Positions 17,597 to 26,982 of a DNA stretch of 64,000 nt are shown here, one piece after another. The notes beneath the pieces were generated by a model, which was given only the letters and a program-made list of their open reading frames with translations, was not told where the DNA came from and did no database searches. The stretch is from Streptococcus vestibularis (GTDB lineage Bacteria > Bacillota > Bacilli > Lactobacillales > Streptococcaceae). Each line of letters begins with the position of its first letter. Within the stretch, counting starts at the first letter, position 1. The stretch spans positions 96,058-160,057 of the forward strand of contig JAABLG010000004.1 of NCBI GenBank assembly GCA_010604095.1. Direction: 5' to 3'. A program made the translations under genes and the position numbers.

Positions 17597-18448
17597 ATGA
17601 TTCTAGTAACAGGTGCAAATGGCCAACTCGGAACCGAGCTTCGTCACCTTCTTGACGAGCGTAACGAAGAGTATGTAGCAGTAGATGTGGCAGAAATGGA
17701 CATCACAGATGCTGAAAAAGTAGATGAAGTGTTTGCAGAAGTAAAACCAACTTTGGTCTATCACTGTGCTGCCTACACAGCTGTTGATGCTGCTGAAGAT
17801 GAAGGCAAAGAGCTTGACTATGCTATTAATGTGACAGGTACTGCAAATGTCGCTAAAGCTGCCGAAAAACATGGTGCAACGCTGGTTTATATTTCAACGG
17901 ACTACGTTTTTGATGGTGAGAAACCAGTCGGTCAAGAGTGGGAAGTTGATGACAAACCAGATCCACAGACAGAGTACGGTCGTACAAAACGTATGGGTGA
18001 AGAACTAGTCGAAAAACATGTGTCAAACTACTATATTATCCGTACTGCGTGGGTATTCGGTAACTATGGTAAGAACTTTGTCTTCACTATGCAAAACCTT
18101 GCTAAGACTCACAAGACACTCACAGTTGTTAATGACCAACATGGTCGTCCAACTTGGACACGTACTTTGGCAGAATTTATGACTTATTTGGCTGAAAACC
18201 GTAAGGACTATGGTTACTATCACTTGTCAAATGATGCAGCAGAAGATACAACTTGGTATGACTTTGCGGTTGAAATCCTTAAAGATACTGATGTTGAAGT
18301 GAAACCTGTTGATTCAAGCCAATTCCCAGCCAAAGCTAAACGTCCACTTAACTCAACAATGAGTTTGGCTAAGGCTAAGGCAACAGGGTTTGTCATCCCA
18401 ACATGGCAAGATGCTTTGAAAGAGTTTTACAAACAGGAAGTGAAATAA
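17597..18448 (+). CDS. rmlD: dTDP-4-dehydrorhamnose reductase
   Basis: Last step of dTDP-L-rhamnose synthesis: NAD(P)H-dependent reduction of dTDP-4-keto-rhamnose. It has 283 aa. The Rossmann motif TGANGQLG is at 5-12. The catalytic Y127-x3-K131 pair sits in YGRTK, with STDYVFDG (100-107) supplying the threonine of the triad. It supplies the donor for RgpA, RgpB and RgpF downstream. In streptococcal rhamnan loci rmlD (gacA in S. pyogenes) normally leads the cluster. Its stop overlaps the next start (TAATG). The start follows CAAGGAG. Confidence 0.96.
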   Translation: MILVTGANGQLGTELRHLLDERNEEYVAVDVAEMDITDAEKVDEVFAEVKPTLVYHCAAYTAVDAAEDEGKELDYAINVTGTANVAKAAEKHGATLVYISTDYVFDGEKPVGQEWEVDDKPDPQTEYGRTKRMGEELVEKHVSNYYIIRTAWVFGNYGKNFVFTMQNLAKTHKTLTVVNDQHGRPTWTRTLAEFMTYLAENRKDYGYYHLSNDAAEDTTWYDFAVEILKDTDVEVKPVDSSQFPAKAKRPLNSTMSLAKAKATGFVIPTWQDALKEFYKQEVK

Positions 18449-20085
18449 TGACGCGAAAAAGAGTGCTATTATGTAGCTTATTACTCAGTCTTTTATATGT
18501 CATTCCAATTGCTGTTTTCAATAAGGGATTGAATGGGGCAGATCTTAGCTTCCATCTAAATCGTTTGTTGGGTATGGAGGGCATATATGCTTCCCCAATA
18601 AATTTTAAAGCTTTTTATGGTATAGGTTTGGGAGTTAATTATTTCTATCCATTTTTAACATATTATCCATTCTTCGTACTATATAGATTATCACACAGTG
18701 TTTTCCTAGGTTACTACATCTACCAATATTTGCTAACGATAATTACTTTTCTAATTGCTTACTATTCGGTAAGTAATATTATGGTTATCGAAAATAAGGA
18801 AAATAAAAAGGATTTTGCAAGTTTATTATTTGCTACCTTATACACTTTTTCCTTATATAGATTAGATAACATTGTAATACGGTTTGCAACAGGTGAGTTT
18901 ATCGCCTATGCTTTTATTCCACTAGTGTTTTATGGTCTCTTTGTTATCTTAAAAGGAGATTATAGGAAATGGTATATTTTAAGTATTGGAATGTCTTTGG
19001 TAGCGTATTCTCATTTGATTTCACTGCTTCTCACAGCTTTACTAGTTGGTTTTATTTTTATAATATCCTTTGTATTTTTGAATAGTAAGAAGGAGAGACT
19101 TCTAAGTTTCATAGTGGCGACCTTATCTACGATTTCCATTTTTGCATTTCAATTAGTTCTTATGGGGGAGCAATCGTTATCTAATGCTATTGTGAAGCCA
19201 CAAGGAGTGAATTTAAATACGACTGGACACTCTCTTAAAGATTTATTATTGAACCTTAACTTTGATAACAACTATACACTTCCAGGTTTTCTGATTATTG
19301 TTTGTTTAATTATTTCAATTATAGGAATATTTAAATTACAAAAATATGATGTCTTTATTTTTGTTTTGACACTTATACTTATATTTCTTGAAAGTCCATT
19401 AGTACATTGGCCTGAAAATAGCGAACATATAGTATCTTCAATTCAGTTTATTTGGCGTCTAAATACTTTTATTACACTATTCACTGCTTACTTGGCAAGT
19501 AAAGTCTTTGTTAGTCTCTCGTTAAGAAAAGAGTATTTAATCGGAGTATTAATTGGTGTGATTGGCTTGACGACATTTTTTACTGTTTCACAAGCTCAAA
19601 AAACAATAGAGGGGCCACAAACAACTTTTAACAATATGCCTAAAGAAGAGCTTCTTCCAGTTGTTATAAATGGAGATTACCATGCTACAGATTATATGCT
19701 AAGTACAAATGGTAGCATTTCTGATTATGATGCCTTTCAAAGAAAATTACGACATGAAGTTATTAATTTGGAAGATAATCAAATTGTTGAAACAAAGATA
19801 CTATTTAACTCTCTGAAGACAAAATTAATTATTGATAGTGATAAGAAGCTAACAGTGAGCTGACCTTTCTATGCATATAAAGGGTTATCAGTTGATTTAG
19901 ATAGACATAGTACATCTTTTTCCAAAGCTCCCGATGCAGGGATTGAAGTAGTGATACCAAAAGGAAAACATGAGATAGAGGTTTCGTATAGTTATACCAT
20001 TTTAGCTAAATGTTTCTTTTTAGTTTCACTAGTGTCTACATTAGCAGTAGTATTTTATGGTATTTATATTTACCGAAGCGAATAG
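18448..20085 (+). pseudogene. GT-C/YfhO-like membrane glycosyltransferase interrupted by one nonsense codon
   Basis: A polytopic membrane protein related to YfhO and to the GacL type of transferases, which move a sugar from undecaprenyl phosphate onto rhamnan outside the membrane. Reading is open from ATG 18448 to a TGA at 19861-19863. In the same frame it continues for 74 more codons to TAG 20083-20085. The continuation (PFYAYKG, then YSYTILAKCFF) matches the C terminus of the paralogue at 24352-26010 (LPVYFYKG, YSYTLLAKLSF). The stop replaces the position of a leucine, consistent with TTA to TGA. The N-terminal GADLSFHLNR segment carries the family's conserved acidic residue. The truncated 471-aa product would lack the last extracellular strand region and membrane helix. 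Confidence 0.85.
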
Positions 20086-20100
20086 ATAAGAAGTTTAAAG

Positions 20101-20137
20101 AGAGAACAGGTGTCATAATGCTGTTCTCTCTTTTTTC
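20101..20137 (+). terminator. Terminator after the rmlD/GT-C unit
   Basis: AGAGAACAG (20101-20109) pairs with CTGTTCTCT (20121-20129), followed by CTTTTTT. Confidence 0.85.
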
Positions 20138-20147
20138 ATTGAGAATA

Positions 20148-20156
20148 TGATATAAT
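20148..20156 (+). promoter_or_regulatory. Extended -10 promoter of the flippase operon
   Basis: TGATATAAT, with TATAAT at 20151-20156, 36 bases before the start at 20192. Confidence 0.6.
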
Positions 20157-20191
20157 TAATGGAATATAGTTATCGAAAGAGAGTGAAATAA

Positions 20192-21445
20192 TTGAAAAAA
20201 GTAACTGCCCAAAAGGTATTTTTCTGGAATATTTTAGGAAGTATGTCTTCAGCTGCTGTTTCAGTTATACTTCTTTTTATTGTTACACGTGCTTTAAATA
20301 GTGCTTCAGCGGATACCTATAGTTTTGCCTATGCGATTGCGAATCTCTTTGTTATTGTAGCAAGTTTTCAAGTTAGAGATTTCCAAGCAACAGATATAAG
20401 AGAGAAGTATTCTTTTGATACTTATTTCGTAACAAGGATTATTTCAAACGTTGCAATGGTTCTTCTTTTAGTGACGTATTTAATTTTTAATACTAATACT
20501 CACTCAAATATAGGGATAATTTTTTGGGTATCTTTTTTCCGTGTTAGTGAAGCTTTATCGGATGTTTTTCAAGGATTATTTCAACAGAAGGAACGTTTGG
20601 ATATTGCCGGGAAATCACTGTTTTTGAGAAATACTATTTCAACAATTGTATTTGCTTTAACTTTAGTTATCTCTAAAAATCTATTGTGGTCTGTGATTGC
20701 ACAAACCATCAGTTCATTTATTTTTATTGCTCTATTCGATTATCCTAATTCAAAAGTCTTCCATCGCTTAAATCTTAAGAGTGTTAGGTTGAGTAATATT
20801 ATCAATGTATTGAAAGATTGTTTACCTTTATTTATTAATGCTTTTTTGTTGGTCTCAATTTATAATCAGCCTAAGTATGCTTTGAATGATATTTTTAATC
20901 AAGGTTTGATTGGAAATGGTGTTCAGCGAGATTTTAGTATTTTATTTACACCAATTTTTGCAATGAATCTTATGATTGTATTTCTTAGACCGATGATTAC
21001 GCAACTTGCAGTCTTTTTAGAAGAAAAGAAGATTTCTCATTTTGTCACTTACAAGAATAATCTCTTCAAGATTTTATTTGGAACTTGTACATTAATATTT
21101 CTAATTGGTGCTTTTATAGCCATTCCAGCTTTGGATATTGTATATGGGACTAACCTTAAACAGTATCAGACTAGTTTTGTTGTTTTGTTGCTTGGAGGAA
21201 TTGCAAGTACTTTTTCAACTGTATGTGATAACATTTTGACAATATTTAGGAAACAACATTTTTTAGTTATTTCCTTTATTGTAGGCTATATTGTGTCAAT
21301 CTTAACTGCCAAGCCTCTAGTGTCGAAATTTGAAATTTTTGGAGCCTCATTATCATTTCTTTGTGCGATGATAGCATGGCTACTTGCTTCCCTAGTAATT
21401 TATTTTGTAACAAACCCATATACAATTTTTAGAAGGAAAAAATAA
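20192..21445 (+). CDS. Wzx/GacK-like polysaccharide flippase (MOP superfamily)
   Basis: A 417-aa, very hydrophobic protein with about twelve predicted membrane helices and the PST/Wzx-type N terminus (KVFFWNILGSMSSAAVSVILLFIVTRAL in outline). Proteins of this class flip undecaprenyl-linked sugars or oligosaccharides. In this locus the rhamnan itself leaves by the RgpC/RgpD ABC exporter, so this flippase more likely turns over a side-chain donor, as proposed for GacK in group A Streptococcus. That role is inference. The start at 20192 is TTG after GAGAGTG. The neighbouring DNA is AT-rich. Confidence 0.85.
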   Translation: MKKVTAQKVFFWNILGSMSSAAVSVILLFIVTRALNSASADTYSFAYAIANLFVIVASFQVRDFQATDIREKYSFDTYFVTRIISNVAMVLLLVTYLIFNTNTHSNIGIIFWVSFFRVSEALSDVFQGLFQQKERLDIAGKSLFLRNTISTIVFALTLVISKNLLWSVIAQTISSFIFIALFDYPNSKVFHRLNLKSVRLSNIINVLKDCLPLFINAFLLVSIYNQPKYALNDIFNQGLIGNGVQRDFSILFTPIFAMNLMIVFLRPMITQLAVFLEEKKISHFVTYKNNLFKILFGTCTLIFLIGAFIAIPALDIVYGTNLKQYQTSFVVLLLGGIASTFSTVCDNILTIFRKQHFLVISFIVGYIVSILTAKPLVSKFEIFGASLSFLCAMIAWLLASLVIYFVTNPYTIFRRKK

Positions 21446-21446
21446 A

Positions 21447-22433
21447 ATGAAATTTTCAATTATAGTAGCTGCTTATAATGTGGCGGATTATATAGAAGAA
21501 TGTGTGGAGAGTCTTGCTAACCAAAACTTTCCTAATGATGAATATGAAGTTCTTATAGTTGATGATGGTTCTACAGATGGTCGAACAAGAGTGCTTTGTG
21601 ATCAATTAACATCTGAATTCGAGGTTGTTAGAACTATTCACCAAGAAAATGGAGGGTTATCATCAGCGAGAAATACTGGAATCAAATATTCTAAGGGAGA
21701 TTATTTGTTGTTTGTAGATGGTGATGACTTTTGGAATAATCCTGAGTTCCTTAATAAGTTATCATCGAATATTAAAAAGTATTCTAGTGATGTTGTAATT
21801 TTTTCTTATGATAAATATTATGGAGATGAGGAGCTTATCGAAGTAAATTTTTCGAATGTTGTGGAAGCAGGGAAATTAGGTACTAATATCTCTGATTTAG
21901 TCTCAAAAGGTTTATTTACAGCACCTGCATGGAATAAATGTGTTAAAAGAAAATTTTTTGATAATGGTTTAGATTTTCCGATAGGATTGCTTTCAGAGGA
22001 TTGTTTATACTGTTCAGATATTTTAAAAATTGTAAATAGTTATTCGGTTTTAAATGAAAGATGTTATATGTATAGGCAAAATCGAAAAGGAAGTATAACA
22101 AATATTGTTAAAGAAAAAAATATTCATGATATTTTGGAAAGTATAGATATTGGTCTGAAGGATATACAAAATTATGGTGATGCTAGGCAACTTGCTTTAA
22201 GAATTTATTTTGCAATCTCATATATTTCTATTTTGCCATATGTTAATCAATATATTTCAAATCAAAAAATTAAACAATTATTATATAAGCATAAATATTT
22301 GTTGAAATATTCTAAGGATTTGAGTAATAAAGAGTTTAAACTAACAGGTATGATGAGTCAAATTGTAGGACTCAAAGCTTCAACTAAGATGTTTGCATAC
22401 CTATTGAAATTCTATAAACGATACAGAGGATAA
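21447..22433 (+). CDS. GT2 family glycosyltransferase
   Basis: A 328-aa GT2-A enzyme. It has SIIVAAYNVADYIEECV (4-20), the nucleotide-binding VDDGSTDG (39-46), the metal-binding DGDD at about 91-94 and ED near 180. There is no clear membrane helix, so it probably works on the cytoplasmic face on a lipid-linked acceptor. The start is one base after the flippase stop. Donor and acceptor are unknown; the context suggests a side chain or modification of the rhamnan. Codon use is very AT-rich (many TTA, AAT, ATT), unlike the flanking housekeeping genes, which fits horizontal acquisition of this block. Confidence 0.85.
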   Translation: MKFSIIVAAYNVADYIEECVESLANQNFPNDEYEVLIVDDGSTDGRTRVLCDQLTSEFEVVRTIHQENGGLSSARNTGIKYSKGDYLLFVDGDDFWNNPEFLNKLSSNIKKYSSDVVIFSYDKYYGDEELIEVNFSNVVEAGKLGTNISDLVSKGLFTAPAWNKCVKRKFFDNGLDFPIGLLSEDCLYCSDILKIVNSYSVLNERCYMYRQNRKGSITNIVKEKNIHDILESIDIGLKDIQNYGDARQLALRIYFAISYISILPYVNQYISNQKIKQLLYKHKYLLKYSKDLSNKEFKLTGMMSQIVGLKASTKMFAYLLKFYKRYRG

Positions 22434-22495
22434 ATAAAATCCATTGAGTTAATCAAGCGAATATTCGTCTAAGATATACGTGAAAGGAGAAGTAG

Positions 22496-23212
22496 TTGAG
22501 AGTTTTAATGATAATTCCTGCCTACAATGAGGAGGAAAGTATTTTCGAAACGGTAACGAGTATCTTGAATTACCGCAAGAAAGTTGATTTTGATTTGGAC
22601 TATGTTGTTATCAATGATGGATCAACAGATAAGACAAAACAAATTCTGGAAGATAATCATTTTAATGCGGTTAATCTCGTGATGAATCTTGGAATTGGCG
22701 GTGCAGTTCAAACAGGATATAAATATGCACTAGAGCATGACTATGATGTAGCAGTTCAATTTGATGGCGATGGCCAGCATGATATTGAATCCTTGTCAGA
22801 TTTGCTAGAACCAATTCGAAAAAATGAAGCAGACCTAGTTATTGGTTCTCGCTTTGTTGGTGATGTTAAGTCTGAATTTCAAACAACTTTTATGAGGCGC
22901 TTCGGAATTAGTGTTATTTCCAACCTTATCAAATGGACAGCTGGACAAAGAGTTTTAGATACAACTTCGGGGTACCGTTTGGCTGATAAAGATGTTATTA
23001 AACAGTTCGCTAAGCGTTATCCAATCAAATATCCAGAACCAGAAACTATTGTTCATATTTTGAAACGTAAATATCGAGTTGTTGAACGACCAGCAAATAT
23101 GTTTGAACGTACTGGTGGTGTTTCTTCCATTACGCCAATTAAATCGATTCGATATATGCTTGAAGTGTGTTCGTCGATTGTTATTGCAGCCTTTATGAGG
23201 GAGAGTGAATAA
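22496..23212 (+). CDS. DPM1/GacI-like polyprenyl-phosphate sugar synthase (GT2)
   Basis: A 238-aa GT2 enzyme without C-terminal membrane helices. It has IIPAYNEEESI (6-16), INDGSTDKT (39-47) and the catalytic DGDGQHD near 92-98, typical of dolichol/undecaprenyl-phosphate sugar synthases. The TTG start at 22496 is chosen because GAAAGGAGA ends five bases upstream. Its stop overlaps the next ATG (DUF2304). The pair GT2 plus DUF2304 is the arrangement of GacI and GacJ in group A Streptococcus, where GacJ stimulates GacI to make undecaprenyl-phosphate-GlcNAc. The sugar used here is unknown. Confidence 0.87.
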   Translation: MRVLMIIPAYNEEESIFETVTSILNYRKKVDFDLDYVVINDGSTDKTKQILEDNHFNAVNLVMNLGIGGAVQTGYKYALEHDYDVAVQFDGDGQHDIESLSDLLEPIRKNEADLVIGSRFVGDVKSEFQTTFMRRFGISVISNLIKWTAGQRVLDTTSGYRLADKDVIKQFAKRYPIKYPEPETIVHILKRKYRVVERPANMFERTGGVSSITPIKSIRYMLEVCSSIVIAAFMRESE

Positions 23213-23568
23213 TGTCAGTTTTATCTATTGTGATGTTGGTAGCTTCCATCTTTTTCCTTTATCTAGTCATTAGAAATATCAATAAGAACAATATCTTATT
23301 TGAACAGGCCTTCATGTGGATTGTCATCAGTCTGGTAATGATTGTTATTTCCATTTTTGATGTTATTCCGGTTTATTTTGCAGGATTACTTGGATTTGAA
23401 CTGACCTCAAATTTTTTGTTGTCGCTTGCTATCTTTTTCTTGTTGGTTATTGCTTTTTTGCAAACATTAACTATCTCAAAGCAAAAGGAGCAAATCAAAC
23501 ATTTAGTTCAAGAATTATCTATTCTAAAAAGTCATATAGAAGAGAAAGAGGAAAAGAATGAAGGATAA
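23212..23568 (+). CDS. DUF2304 (GacJ-like) small membrane partner protein
   Basis: A 118-aa protein with three hydrophobic segments (about 2-20, 33-55, 65-87) and a charged C-terminal helix likely to be a coiled coil (KQKEQIKHLVQELSILKSHI, about 91-110). This is the DUF2304 arrangement. In S. pyogenes GacJ forms a complex with the sugar synthase GacI; the overlap of this start with the stop of the GacI-like gene supports the same partnership here. It also overlaps the next gene by 11 bases, so the unit is tightly coupled. Confidence 0.85.
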   Translation: MSVLSIVMLVASIFFLYLVIRNINKNNILFEQAFMWIVISLVMIVISIFDVIPVYFAGLLGFELTSNFLLSLAIFFLLVIAFLQTLTISKQKEQIKHLVQELSILKSHIEEKEEKNEG

Positions 23569-24334
23569 TCATACTTGGGTGATTTGCGCTTATGGAGAAA
23601 GTGATTATCTTGAAGCCTGTATTCAATCTTTGAAAAATCAAACTCTTCAATCACAAATTATCTGTTATAGTTCAACGCCACTTGATTCGATTAAGGAACT
23701 TTGCCAGCGTTATGCTATCCCATTTTATACGAAACAAGGTGGAGGAATTGGCAAGGATTGGAATAATGCCATTTCCTTTGTAGGAACAAAATATGCTACT
23801 ATCGCCCATCAGGATGACTATTATGAGCCAAGATATGCAGAAAAAGTATTGGCTAATATGGAAAAAACTAGTGATGTTCTAATCGGATATTCTGATTATT
23901 TTGAAGAAAAAAATGGTCTTAAGATTCCTGCAAATACAAACCTCAAGATTAAAACCTTGATGCTAAAAACAATGAATCTTTTTCCTAGTAGTCATTTTTG
24001 GCGTAATCGTGTAATGGCCTTTGGTAATCCAATTTGTTGTCCAGCTGTCACTTATAACCTTGAAAAATTGAAGAATTTCTATTTTGATGAGGGAATGAAA
24101 GTTAGCCTTGATTGGTATGCTTGGTATAAGATTAGTGAATACAAGGGGCGTTTTGTCTATGTGTCAGATAAGCTAATGTGCCACCGAATTCATGAGGAAT
24201 CTGAGACATCAAAGACTATTGCTGATAATACTCGTAGTAAAGAAGATTTGTATATGTACCAACTCTTTTGGCCAAAATGGATAGCAAATATCCTTATGAA
24301 ACAATATGTGAAGAGTCAGAAGACGAATAATTGA
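23558..24334 (+). CDS. GT2-like glycosyltransferase
   Basis: A 258-aa protein with the GT2 fold start (TWVICAYGESDYLEACIQSL), a metal-binding HQDDYY motif near residue 88-93 and a DWYAWYK segment near 188. No membrane helix. GT2 membership is based on the N-terminal strand and the DD motif; the VDDGS block is replaced by a divergent sequence, so it is a distant member. It lies between the GacI/J-like pair and a GT-C protein, so it probably adds to the same glycan. The acceptor is unknown. Confidence 0.78.
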   Translation: MKDNHTWVICAYGESDYLEACIQSLKNQTLQSQIICYSSTPLDSIKELCQRYAIPFYTKQGGGIGKDWNNAISFVGTKYATIAHQDDYYEPRYAEKVLANMEKTSDVLIGYSDYFEEKNGLKIPANTNLKIKTLMLKTMNLFPSSHFWRNRVMAFGNPICCPAVTYNLEKLKNFYFDEGMKVSLDWYAWYKISEYKGRFVYVSDKLMCHRIHEESETSKTIADNTRSKEDLYMYQLFWPKWIANILMKQYVKSQKTNN

Positions 24335-24351
24335 TGGAGAAATAAAAATAG

Positions 24352-26010
24352 ATGAAAAATAATATCTTTAATAGAGTCAAACCTTATTTGATCATGATAG
24401 TATTTTCACTCATTTTTATTTTTCCTTTTTTGTTTTCAAAAGGAAGTTTATATGGTGATGATTTACATTTTCACTTAGATAGAATGTTAGGTTTATCAAA
24501 TATTTTTGATAGTCCAATTAATTTTAAAACATTCTACAATAGTGGTCAGGGAATTAATTTCTTTTACCCATTTTTAATCTACTATCCTTTTTATATAATT
24601 TTTAGTTTTGTTCATAGTATATGGTTTGCGTGGTACTTTTATCTGTTTATCATAACATTTATAACACTATCTATTTCTTTTTACTCAGCAACTAGTGTTT
24701 CAAAATCAAAAATTGTTGGTTACTTATTTGCAATTATATATACATTTAGTACATATCGTAGTTATAATATTCTAATTAGGTTTGCCACGGGTGAAATTTT
24801 AGCCATGGCGTTTTTACCCTTGATATTTGCTGGTGCATACCAAGTTTTTAAAGGTGATTATAGAAAATGGCCAATGTTATCTATTGGTATGACATTGCTA
24901 GTCTACTCTCATTTATTATCTGTTTTTATAGCTACCTTATTACTTACGATTTACTTTTTGATATTTTTGATTTGTGCTGATGAAAGAAAAAAGCGAATAA
25001 TGGCTCTTATTAATGCAGTATTATCTTGTACTTTGATGTCATTATTTCAAATAGTTCCACTGATTGAACAAATACTATTTACAAAGTTATCATCACCAGT
25101 TACTTTTTCATTAAATAATCAACTATTTAATTTTAAACAGTTGATTATGGTTAACTTAGTCAATCAACTAGATAAGCAAGTTGGGTTTGTTCTTTTTATT
25201 TCTGTAGTAGTTATATGTCTCAGATTACGATATATAGAAAAAATGTGGCGTATTCTTTTTGTAATTAGCTTATGCTTACTATTAGCCACTACTTGTTTAG
25301 TGAATTGGGAGAAATTCCCTTTAGATTTGCTTAAAGTAATACAATTTCCGTGGCGTTTAAATGGCTTTACAACAATATTTTTATCTTATCTGTTAGCCGT
25401 TGTTCTTTTAAATTTAAAGAAATATATTTATGTTTCATTTATGATTCTAGCTATATTTATGAATACTGTTAGTGTGATGAGGACATGTAATCTTCTTGCT
25501 GAAGAGCCGGTTAAAGTTGCTTTTAGAGAATTATCAGAGAGAAATGATTATTATAAATTAACACATTCTGTGTTTGTTCCGGATTATACAAATGAAATAA
25601 GTAAAGGAACTAAAACAAATATTATTCCCGATGATCCAAGGTGGAGAGTTGTCCAACATGAAGTCTATTTAGACAAACAGTTGGTTAATAGTGTACAGAG
25701 TAGTTATTCAGCTAGTGCTGCTACCTTCCAGTTTACTAATAGTCATAACAAATCAGAAATAGCTTACCTTCCAGTTTATTTTTATAAAGGTCAAAAAGTA
25801 TATTTAGATGGTAAAAAAGTAGTGAGCTCGTTAAGTGAATGGTCTTCAACTGCCGTAGCAGTTCCACCAGGAACTCATATATTAAAAGTGACTTATTCTT
25901 ATACTTTGTTAGCTAAGCTTTCATTTACTATTTCGCTATTTTCAACTTTTATATTTTTGTTAATTTATATAAGAACTAAAACAGAAAATAACTATTGTAT
26001 AAATGAATAA
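24352..26010 (+). CDS. GT-C/YfhO-like membrane glycosyltransferase (GacL-type candidate)
   Basis: A 552-aa protein with about eleven membrane helices and a C-terminal extracellular beta-rich domain (about 420-515), then a last helix. The loop after helix 1 carries GDDLHFHLDRMLG, whose acidic residues match the catalytic position of GT-C enzymes. Family members transfer a sugar from undecaprenyl phosphate onto a polymer at the outer face. It is the intact paralogue of the broken gene at 18448; the two share motifs such as SPINFK and FYPFL. AT-rich codon use. An IS200-type element sits directly after the stop, between the gene and its probable terminator. Confidence 0.82.
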   Translation: MKNNIFNRVKPYLIMIVFSLIFIFPFLFSKGSLYGDDLHFHLDRMLGLSNIFDSPINFKTFYNSGQGINFFYPFLIYYPFYIIFSFVHSIWFAWYFYLFIITFITLSISFYSATSVSKSKIVGYLFAIIYTFSTYRSYNILIRFATGEILAMAFLPLIFAGAYQVFKGDYRKWPMLSIGMTLLVYSHLLSVFIATLLLTIYFLIFLICADERKKRIMALINAVLSCTLMSLFQIVPLIEQILFTKLSSPVTFSLNNQLFNFKQLIMVNLVNQLDKQVGFVLFISVVVICLRLRYIEKMWRILFVISLCLLLATTCLVNWEKFPLDLLKVIQFPWRLNGFTTIFLSYLLAVVLLNLKKYIYVSFMILAIFMNTVSVMRTCNLLAEEPVKVAFRELSERNDYYKLTHSVFVPDYTNEISKGTKTNIIPDDPRWRVVQHEVYLDKQLVNSVQSSYSASAATFQFTNSHNKSEIAYLPVYFYKGQKVYLDGKKVVSSLSEWSSTAVAVPPGTHILKVTYSYTLLAKLSFTISLFSTFIFLLIYIRTKTENNYCINE

Positions 26011-26017
26011 CACAGAA

Positions 26018-26770
26018 AATCATAACCACGCGTCTAACGGGTGGTTTGATCAAGGGCTATAAGCCCATAATACCAGCCAGCGCCTAAAGACGCTGGCTTT
26101 CACTTTGTTCAACCTTTATTGCTTTTGACTCGTCACAAGCCTCTCAAAGAAGCATTCGCATTACTTACCATTATCCCTGAAGGGATTTTCATATTCTTTA
26201 ACGCTTAATTTGTCCAATGCGATATCATGCTTCTCTTGTTCCTGAATATATTTCTTAATTGTAGCTTCATTAAGTCCTACCGTACTTACATAATAACCTT
26301 CTGCCCAAAAATGTCTGTTACCAAATTTATATTTTAAATTGGCGTGTTTATCAAATATCATTAATGCACTTTTACCCTTTAAATATCCCATAAAACTAGC
26401 CACACTCATTCGTGGGGGAATACTTACTAACATGTGGACATGATCTGGCATTAAGTGGCCTTCAATTATTTCAACACCTTTATAGTGGTATAGTCTATGA
26501 AAAATCTCTCCAAGACTACTCCTATATTGATTATAGATTATTTTTCGTCTATACTTAGGTGTAAATACAATGTGGTACTTACACATCCATTTTGTATGTG
26601 ATAAACTGTGAGCTTTTTGCGCCATAGTCTTAACTCCTTTCGTTTTACAATTGGCTTGAACACCTATATTGTATCTCGTTTGGAGTGTTTTTGTTATGAC
26701 GGTATAACCTTCGATGCGCACCCGCATAGCGGGTGGTTTATTTGTTTCGCACCTTCGGAGCGAAACGGAC
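26018..26770 (-). mobile_element. IS200/IS605-family insertion sequence
   Basis: One transposase gene flanked by subterminal hairpins rather than terminal inverted repeats, as expected for this family. At the right edge CACCCGC/GCGGGTG forms a hairpin (26719-26736), and at the left edge AACCAC/GTGGTT does so (26024-26046). Both edges carry GGGTGGTTT in the same orientation. Further hairpins are GGGCT/AGCCC (near 26055) and GCCAGCG/CGCTGGC (about 26079-26100). The exact ends are estimates, as no target duplication is made by this family. Confidence 0.75.
26161..26625 (-). CDS. tnpA: IS200-type transposase TnpA (Y1 HUH)
   Basis: Single-stranded DNA transposase of 154 aa, full length for IS200 TnpA. 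The HUH motif is H62-V-H64 (MPDHVHMLV) and the catalytic tyrosine is Y126 in the helix IKKYIQEQ. It acts as a dimer on subterminal hairpins and excises single-stranded circles, usually from the lagging strand. The ATG at 26625 follows AAAGGAG; a longer frame to 26727 runs into the end hairpin and is rejected. No TnpB gene accompanies it. All catalytic residues are present, so it may still be active. Confidence 0.93.
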   Translation of the reverse strand: MAQKAHSLSHTKWMCKYHIVFTPKYRRKIIYNQYRSSLGEIFHRLYHYKGVEIIEGHLMPDHVHMLVSIPPRMSVASFMGYLKGKSALMIFDKHANLKYKFGNRHFWAEGYYVSTVGLNEATIKKYIQEQEKHDIALDKLSVKEYENPFRDNGK

Positions 26771-26788
26771 TTAAAGTCACATAATCAG

Positions 26789-26819
26789 TAAAAAGCAGAA
26801 TTGTATTCTGCTTTTTTTG
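26789..26819 (+). terminator. Bidirectional terminator beyond the IS element
   Basis: AAAAGCAGAAT and ATTCTGCTTTT arms around TGT, ending in a seven-T run. Probably the original terminator of the 20192-26010 operon. Confidence 0.85.
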
Positions 26820-26861
26820 TTACTCAATAGCAAGAGGACTTTTTCTTTTTTGTATAAACTA

Positions 26862-26870
26862 TAGTATAAT
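26862..26870 (+). promoter_or_regulatory. -10 element of the second accessory operon
   Basis: TATAAT at 26865-26870, about 110 bases before the first likely start (26983). No good -35 box is visible. Confidence 0.5.
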
Positions 26871-26982
26871 TAAGGTGGTATGCACTTTCAAAGATTACTA
26901 CTTTAGTCAATCTTTGAAGCTTAGTAATATTAGTAATTTTCAGGTACTAATTGATATTTTGTTAAACAAAATGGATGGAAAA

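Noticed and set aside
26744-26766. GTTTCGC/GCGAAAC hairpin as a separate terminator
   Set aside because: It has no T tract on either side. More likely part of the IS element end.
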